Positions 58,931 through 64,000 of a stretch of DNA of 64,000 nt are shown piece by piece (the first letter of the stretch is position 1; every line of letters starts with the position of its first letter). The stretch spans positions 367,001 through 431,000 of the forward strand of contig CAUYUJ010022415.1 of NCBI GenBank assembly GCA_963575745.1. Direction: 5' to 3'. This DNA is from Prorocentrum cordatum. Its lineage: Eukaryota > Sar > Dinophyceae > Prorocentrales > Prorocentraceae. The position numbers and the translations under genes were made by a program. The notes under the pieces are model-generated. The model made no database searches, was not told the origin of the DNA, and saw only the letters and a program-made list of their open reading frames with translations.

Positions 58931-59409
58931 GAAGCGACCCGCCGTCCATCCGCGAAACGGTTTTCAATATCTAAGCTTCGGGATCATGGCTGGTCAGGAA
59001 AGTTCAGGCGGAACGACCGGCTCGGTGTGCGACAGGGAGGAAAAACGGAGAGCAGCAGCAACACGAGCGACAATTGCCCGCCCTTTGGCCCCGCCCGCTC
59101 CTGCGCTCCCGCGGGGCAGCTCTAGCACCTCACCCTCCGCCGAAACGGTCAGCCGCCGGCCCCCAGCCCGCCCAGGATGCGGGGGGGCGGGGCGTGCTTC
59201 CGCGAGCCCAGACATGCTGGCGTCGCGAAGAAATGATGACAGGCGGTCTCTGGCCGTTTTCGGACTGAAAGGCCCTCGCCAAGCCCTGGGATCCAGGCCC
59301 CGGGAACCGTCAAGAACACGGCCCGGGATAAACAACCAGTCGTGGGGAAAGGGTCGGGGCTCCTGCGGTCCGCGTATCCGAAAAAATCGCATGTGTTGGG
59401 GGGGAGGGA
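58931..59409. other. No gene seen
   Basis: GC-rich spacer before the 105-bp satellite. Nothing recognisable. Confidence 0.35.
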
Positions 59410-60800
59410 GGGGCCTTAAGGAACAGCGAGGTCTCAACTGGATCCCCGTGTAACTCCACTCCGCGGGTCCTCCCAAGGGTCCACGAAAATGGCGACACCT
59501 GCACACTTCGCAGCCCCCCACGGGACGGGAGCCGCGAAGTCTCAACTGGGTCCCGTGCAGCTCCACTCCGCACGACCTTCCAGGAGCCCTCGAAAGTACG
59601 GACAGTTTCGCGCTTCGCAGCCCCCCAGGGAGCCCCGAGGTCTCAACTGGATCCCCGCGTAACTCAACTCAGCGCGGCTTCCCAGGAACCTATGAACGCG
59701 GTGACAGTTTCACGCTCCGCAGCCCCCCAAGGAGCTTCGAGTCTCAACAGGGACCAAATGTACTCCGCTTCGCTCGACCTCCCAAGAGCCGACGGAAATG
59801 GAGACAATTTCATGCTTCGCAACCCCAAGGCGCCGCGAAGTCTCAACTGGATCCCCGTGTAACTCCACTCCGCGCGACCTCCTAGGAACCCACGGAAGTG
59901 CGACACACTCACGCTTCGCAACCACCTAGGTAGCCGCTGAGTCTCACCTGGACCCCCGTGTAACTCAACTCCGCGCGACCTCCTATGAACCCACGACATG
60001 GCGACAATTTCACGCTTCGCCCCCCCCCCCCCCACCCCCCCACCCCACTCCCCCCCCCCGGGGAAGCCGCGAAATCTCAATTGGGTCGCCGTGTAACTCC
60101 ACTCTGCGCGGCCTCACAGAAGCCCACGAAATTGGCGACAGCTTCACGCTTCCCAACCCCCAACGGGAGCCGCGAGGTCTCAACAAGGTCCCCATAAAAC
60201 TATACTCCGCGCGGCCTTTCAAGAACCCACGAAAAAGGAGACAAGTTCACGCTTCGCAACCCCCCACGGGAACCGCGAGGTCTGAACTGGATGCCCGTGT
60301 AACTCCACTCCGCGCTGCGTTCCAGGAACCCAAAAGGTGACACATTCACACTTCGCGGCCCCCACGGGAGCCGCGAGATCTCAACTGGGCCTCCGTGAAC
60401 TCCACTCCGCGCGTCCTCACAGGAACCCATGAAGATGGTGACACATTCACGCGTTGCAGCCCCCACGGGAGCCGCGAGGTCTTAACTGGATCCCCGTGAA
60501 ACTCCACCCCGCGCGATCTCTCAAGAGCCCACGAAGAAGGACGACATGTTTACGCTTCGCGGCCCCTACGGGAGCGGCGAGGTCTCAACTGGATCCCCGA
60601 GTAACTCCACTTCGCGCGGCCTCCCGGGAGCCAACGAAAAGGAGACAATTTCACGCTTCGCAGCCCCCGGCGGGAACCGCGAGGTCTGAACTGGATTCCC
60701 GTGTAACTCCACTCCGCGCTGCGTCCCATAAAACCCGAAAAAGTGGCCAAACATTCACGCTCCGCAGCCCCCGAAGGAGCCACGAGGTCCGAACGGGGCT
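59410..60800 (+). repeat. ~105-bp satellite array
   Basis: About 13 units with the blocks GAGGTCTCAACTGGATCCCC, GTGTAACTCCACTCCGCGCG, CCTCCCAGGAACCCACGAAA and CACGCTTCGCAGCCCCC. Spacing is mostly 95-115 bp. Confidence 0.92.
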
Positions 60801-60809
60801 GCGGCGCAA

Positions 60810-61440
60810 GCAGGACGAAGGAGAGAAAGAAGGAATAAGAGAAGGAAGATGAGAGAAGAAGCCGCGAGGTCCCCCGTCCTAGGAGCCCAGGAGAGAGGCA
60901 GAGGGCTCGAGAGAGGAGATAGGAGGCAGGAGAGAGGAGGAAGGGGAGGAGGAGGATGAGGAGGATGAGGAGACGCGACTACAGTGCCCTAGTCAAAACG
61001 AGAGCCCAACACAGGAAGGTTGGGAAAACAACAAGACAACGCAGGAGGGTTGGGAAATAGCGGAGGGCGCGAGAGAGGAGGTTGGAGGCAGGAGAGAGGA
61101 GGAAGGGGAGGAGGAGGAGAAGCGACCACAGTGTCCTATTCAAAAAGAGAACCCAACACAGGAGGAGTGGGGGAAAAACGAGGAACAAACGCAGGAGGGT
61201 TGGGAAAAAGCGGAGGGCGCGAGAGAGGAGATAGAGGGCATGAGAGAGGAGGGGGAGGAGGAGGAGGAGGAGGAGGAGACGCGACCAAAGTGCTCTATTC
61301 AAACCGAGAACCCAGCTCAGGGGGGTTGGGACAAAAACAAAAGGCAGGAGAGAGGAGATCAGAGGCAGAAGAAAGGAAAGGGAGGATGTGAGACGCGACC
61401 ATAGTGCTCTACTCAGAACGGGAACCCCACATGAGAACTA
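60810..61440 (+). repeat. Purine-rich satellite, about four units
   Basis: Each unit has a GAGAGAGGAGG-rich part and ACGCGACCACAGTGCTCTAT followed by TCAAAACGAGAACCCAACAC. Copies of the latter are near 60977, 61127, 61288 and 61400. Confidence 0.85.
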
Positions 61441-61489
61441 GGGAACAAATCCAAAGGAAAATCCAAAAGTTGTGCCTTCTAGCCGCGTC

Positions 61490-61770
61490 GTTTCAGAATT
61501 GCTCTTTGAGACCTCAAGATGGCCCCAAGATGGCCCAAAAGAGCCTCGAGATGGATCCCAAGATGGCTCCCAGACGGCCCGCGAGCACGCGCCTCAAGAG
61601 GGCTCCATGAGATAGTTTTGGAAGCTCTCGAGAAGGGGCCTAAGTAAGGGCCCCCCCCTTCAATTGGTGGCCTTAAAGGTGGCCCCAAGAGGCGCTCCGA
61701 GGCTCCCAAGAGGCCCCCAAGAGGGCTTCAGGAGGTCCCCAAGTCCCCCCCCAAGAGATTCCCCAGACAG
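61490..61770. repeat. 11-nt-period degenerate array
   Basis: CCCCAAGATGG and CCCCAAGAGGC units. A CTTCAATTGGTGGCC boundary variant sits at 61658. Confidence 0.7.
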
Positions 61771-61914
61771 TTCTGCTCCAATCAACGGCCCCAACGCATT
61801 CGAAAAAATGCGCGGGGGGCGGGAGGCTGGCGCCGGCCAATGCCAGGGTGCCAGGGTGCCCCCGCCGCCTCGGGGCCTGCGCAGCGCAAGCTGCTCCGCC
61901 GCGGCGCCCGCTCC

Positions 61915-62110
61915 TCCAGCACGCCGACGCCGCCAGCGACGGCGCCGGTGCCGACGGCGCCGACGACGCCACGACGACGGCGCGTTGACGACGCCGACCG
62001 CGACGCAGACGCCGACGCCAGCGACGACGACGACGACGACCTAGACGACGGCGACGGCGACGGCGACGTCGACGTCGGCGGCGGCGGCGGCGCCAGAGGC
62101 AGACGCGACC
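61915..62110. repeat. GAC/GGC trinucleotide-rich array
   Basis: Imperfect GACGACGACGGCGAC repeats like those at 40050-40340. Confidence 0.85.
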
Positions 62111-62490
62111 GAGAGGCGCAATGTCGACCTCCTGTACTCTGGCGCGGGACGGAGGAGGACGATGAAGGAGGAAACAGCAGGTGATGTTTGTTGTGCTTCT
62201 CCACTGGACGCCCACGGTGGCACAGGGGAATCATGCCGCAGGGACCAGGGAAAAGGAGGATGGAGGGAGGGAGGAGGGAGGGAGGGAGTCAGGAAGGAAA
62301 AGGGAGGAAGGGTGAGGGAGGAGGTCGGAGGGGGGAGGGAAGGGAGGGAAAGGAGGAGGCGGAGGAGCAGGACGAGGATCAGAGTAACACCAAGATGTAA
62401 TAACGATGGTGCAATACACGCTTCCTTCCCAACTTCCGTCAAGCCTCAAGGCCCCTTACAAGAAGCGCGCCATCACCCTGTGCCTGCCGC

Positions 62491-62940
62491 TCAGGCGGGA
62501 CCCCTGTTTCGAAAAGGAACTCCCCTATATCCTTCTAGCGAATGAGATGGCACGCGAACAAATATGATCATAATGTTCAACGAAACGTCCGACGAGATCG
62601 CCTTAATGGAAAAGGCCGCCCCCACCTGTGCAATGACTGAAAAAGTTCCCAAGTCTGGCCATGAACCAGGAGCGTCGAAGATGTCTCGAACGACAATCCC
62701 ATTTTGAAAAACAGCCCCCCTCCATTCATGGACCTGGTACATATGACCAATCGTCGCTTTCCAGATGCACGGAAATCTGAAGCGAAAGCCCCATGTTGAA
62801 AAGGACTCGCCATCAATCCTTTGCACTGCTGCGCTCTGTTTACGCAAAACTTGGCATGCCGCTGAAGCAAAAAGCCAATGTTGACTTTCCCTGGCGAAAG
62901 ATTCAACCGTATGCATTTGTGAATATCGCCGCTGTGGGTA
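62491..62940 (-). CDS. Possible coding fragment, unidentified
   Basis: The minus-strand frame ends with FARESQHWLFASAACQVLRK, FRFRFPCIWKATIGHMYQVH, GAVFQNGIVVRDIFDAPGSW and SLNIMIIFVRVPSHSLEGYR. It reads like a folded domain, but its upstream part runs into satellite. No family recognised. Confidence 0.25.
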   Translation of the reverse strand, partial: YPQRRYSQMHTVESFARESQHWLFASAACQVLRKQSAAVQRIDGESFSTWGFRFRFPCIWKATIGHMYQVHEWRGAVFQNGIVVRDIFDAPGSWPDLGTFSVIAQVGAAFSIKAISSDVSLNIMIIFVRVPSHSLEGYRGVPFRNRGPA

Positions 62941-62949
62941 TCGTTTTCG

Positions 62950-63990
62950 GTGGATCTCCTCATGGGGCCACGAACCGTCTAAAGGGTGTGCCGAAATGGG
63001 GGGGCACCATGTGAGCGCTGCCGCTGGGGCCTTACGTATACCGCCCTCCCCCCCTAAGGCCCGATGGGGCCACGAAACGTCTGACGGGTTTGCCGAAGTG
63101 GAGCGGGGCCGCCATGCGAACGTCCCCACTGGGGCCTTCGGTGGAGCTCCCTGTGAGGCAACGAGACGTGTGAGGATTGTGCCGAAATGGGGGGGGGAAG
63201 GGCGCATGCGAAAGTCGCCACTGGAACATTCGGTGGGGCTTCGTATGGGGCCACGAAGCGCGTGAGGGCAGTGCCGGAGTGTGCGGGGTGGGGCGCATGC
63301 GAACGTCCCCACTGGGGCCTTCGGTGGAGCTCCCTATGGGGCCACGAAGCCCGTGAGGGGTGTGCCGAAATTTGCAAGGGTGGGCGCGTGCGAACGTCGC
63401 CACTGGGGCCTTCGGTGGAGCTCCGCCTGGGGCCACGAAGCCAGCGAGGGGTGTGCCGAAATGTGCCGGGGGGGACGCATACGAACGTCGCCACTGGGGC
63501 CTTCGCTTGAGTTCCCTATGGGGCCACGAGGCGCTGTACTGGGCGGGGCGGACGAGGGCCTGCGATGGAGCTTCCTATGGGACCACGAAGCGCTGCACTG
63601 GGTGGTGCGGACGCATGTGATTATAGCCATTGGGGCCCGCTGTAGAGCCCCCTTATTGGGCCACGCCGCGCTGTACTGGGCGGGCGCACGCGAACGTGGC
63701 CATGGAGGCCTGCGGTGGAGTTCTCTTCTGGGCCACGAGGCGCTGTACTGGGTGGTACGGAGGCATGTGATTACAGCCACTGGGGCTTCCGGTGGATCAC
63801 CTTATGGGGCCACGCCGCGCTGTAGTGGGTGGCGCGGACGCATGTGATCACAGCCACTGGGGCCTTCAATGAAGTTCCAAATGGGCCACGCCGCGCTGTA
63901 CTTGGTGGCGCGGGCGCATGTGATCACAGCCAGTGGGGCCTTCGATGGAATTCCACACGGGGCAAGAGCGCTTTCTGTGGGCGCTTTGAC
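62950..63990 (-). repeat. ~95-bp satellite array, inverted orientation
   Basis: About eleven units of the reverse complement of the 9.7-kb satellite (ACTGGGGCCTTCGGTGGAGC, TCCCTATGGGGCCACGAAGC). It runs to the window edge. Units from 63530 on share a variant (GCGCTGTACTGGG, ACGCATGTGATCACAGCC), so a local subfamily has expanded. Confidence 0.92.
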
Positions 63991-64000
63991 GGGGGGGGGA

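Overview
The window looks like nuclear DNA of a dinoflagellate. The grounds are very GC-rich, repeat-packed sequence with almost no recognisable single-copy genes, dense microsatellites and degenerate short-period arrays, a giant Ty1/copia element, and tyrosine-recombinase (YR) retroelements of the split-direct-repeat type. The species cannot be fixed from the sequence alone. No rRNA, tRNA, spliced-leader gene, CRISPR array or bacterial-style operon was found.

Layout. Positions 1818-8393 hold a YR retroelement on the minus strand (gag, reverse transcriptase/RNase H, tyrosine recombinase). Its repeats are arranged A1 - genes - B1 A2 B2, as in Ngaro/PAT-like elements. Positions 9665-10295 and 26261-26580 are one ~95-bp satellite array, split by a 15,965-bp Ty1/copia element (10296-26260, minus strand) with 303-bp LTRs (300/303 identical) and a perfect CCCGG target duplication. 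Positions 27530-28200 and 62950-63990 hold the same satellite in the opposite orientation. From 28.2 to 43.3 kb there are decayed coding fragments, 11-nt-period arrays and microsatellites. From 43.4 to 45.4 kb there are 5-bp, 6-bp and CCACCACTGTCC-type arrays and G/C-tract inverted arms. Positions 46219-55479 are a second, larger split-direct-repeat YR element on the plus strand. From 55.5 to 64 kb there are decayed coding fragments, a ~105-bp satellite, a purine-rich satellite and the 95-bp satellite again.

The most interesting system is inside the copia element. Its sense RNA carries at least 38 short hairpins of one design: 5'-GCNNG, a GNRA tetraloop (mostly GAAA), then CN'N'GC, usually followed by C. 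At least 11 different stems occur, all with complementary arms, and two further copies differ only by G.U wobbles that exist in the sense RNA but not in its complement. The hairpins fall in all three reading frames and in the 3' noncoding region, so they are conserved as RNA structure rather than as peptide. None was found in the LTRs or elsewhere in the window. The same polyprotein carries an apparently intact Tpt1/KptA RNA 2'-phosphotransferase domain (Arg-His-Arg-Arg residues present), a RING-like finger, methyltransferase-like regions and two N-terminal membrane segments, besides gag, protease, integrase, RT and RNase H.

Most frame breaks in the three retroelements are of one sign (+1). 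The larger YR element has a 542-bp leader segment with no adenine at all and a histidine where the catalytic tyrosine is expected.
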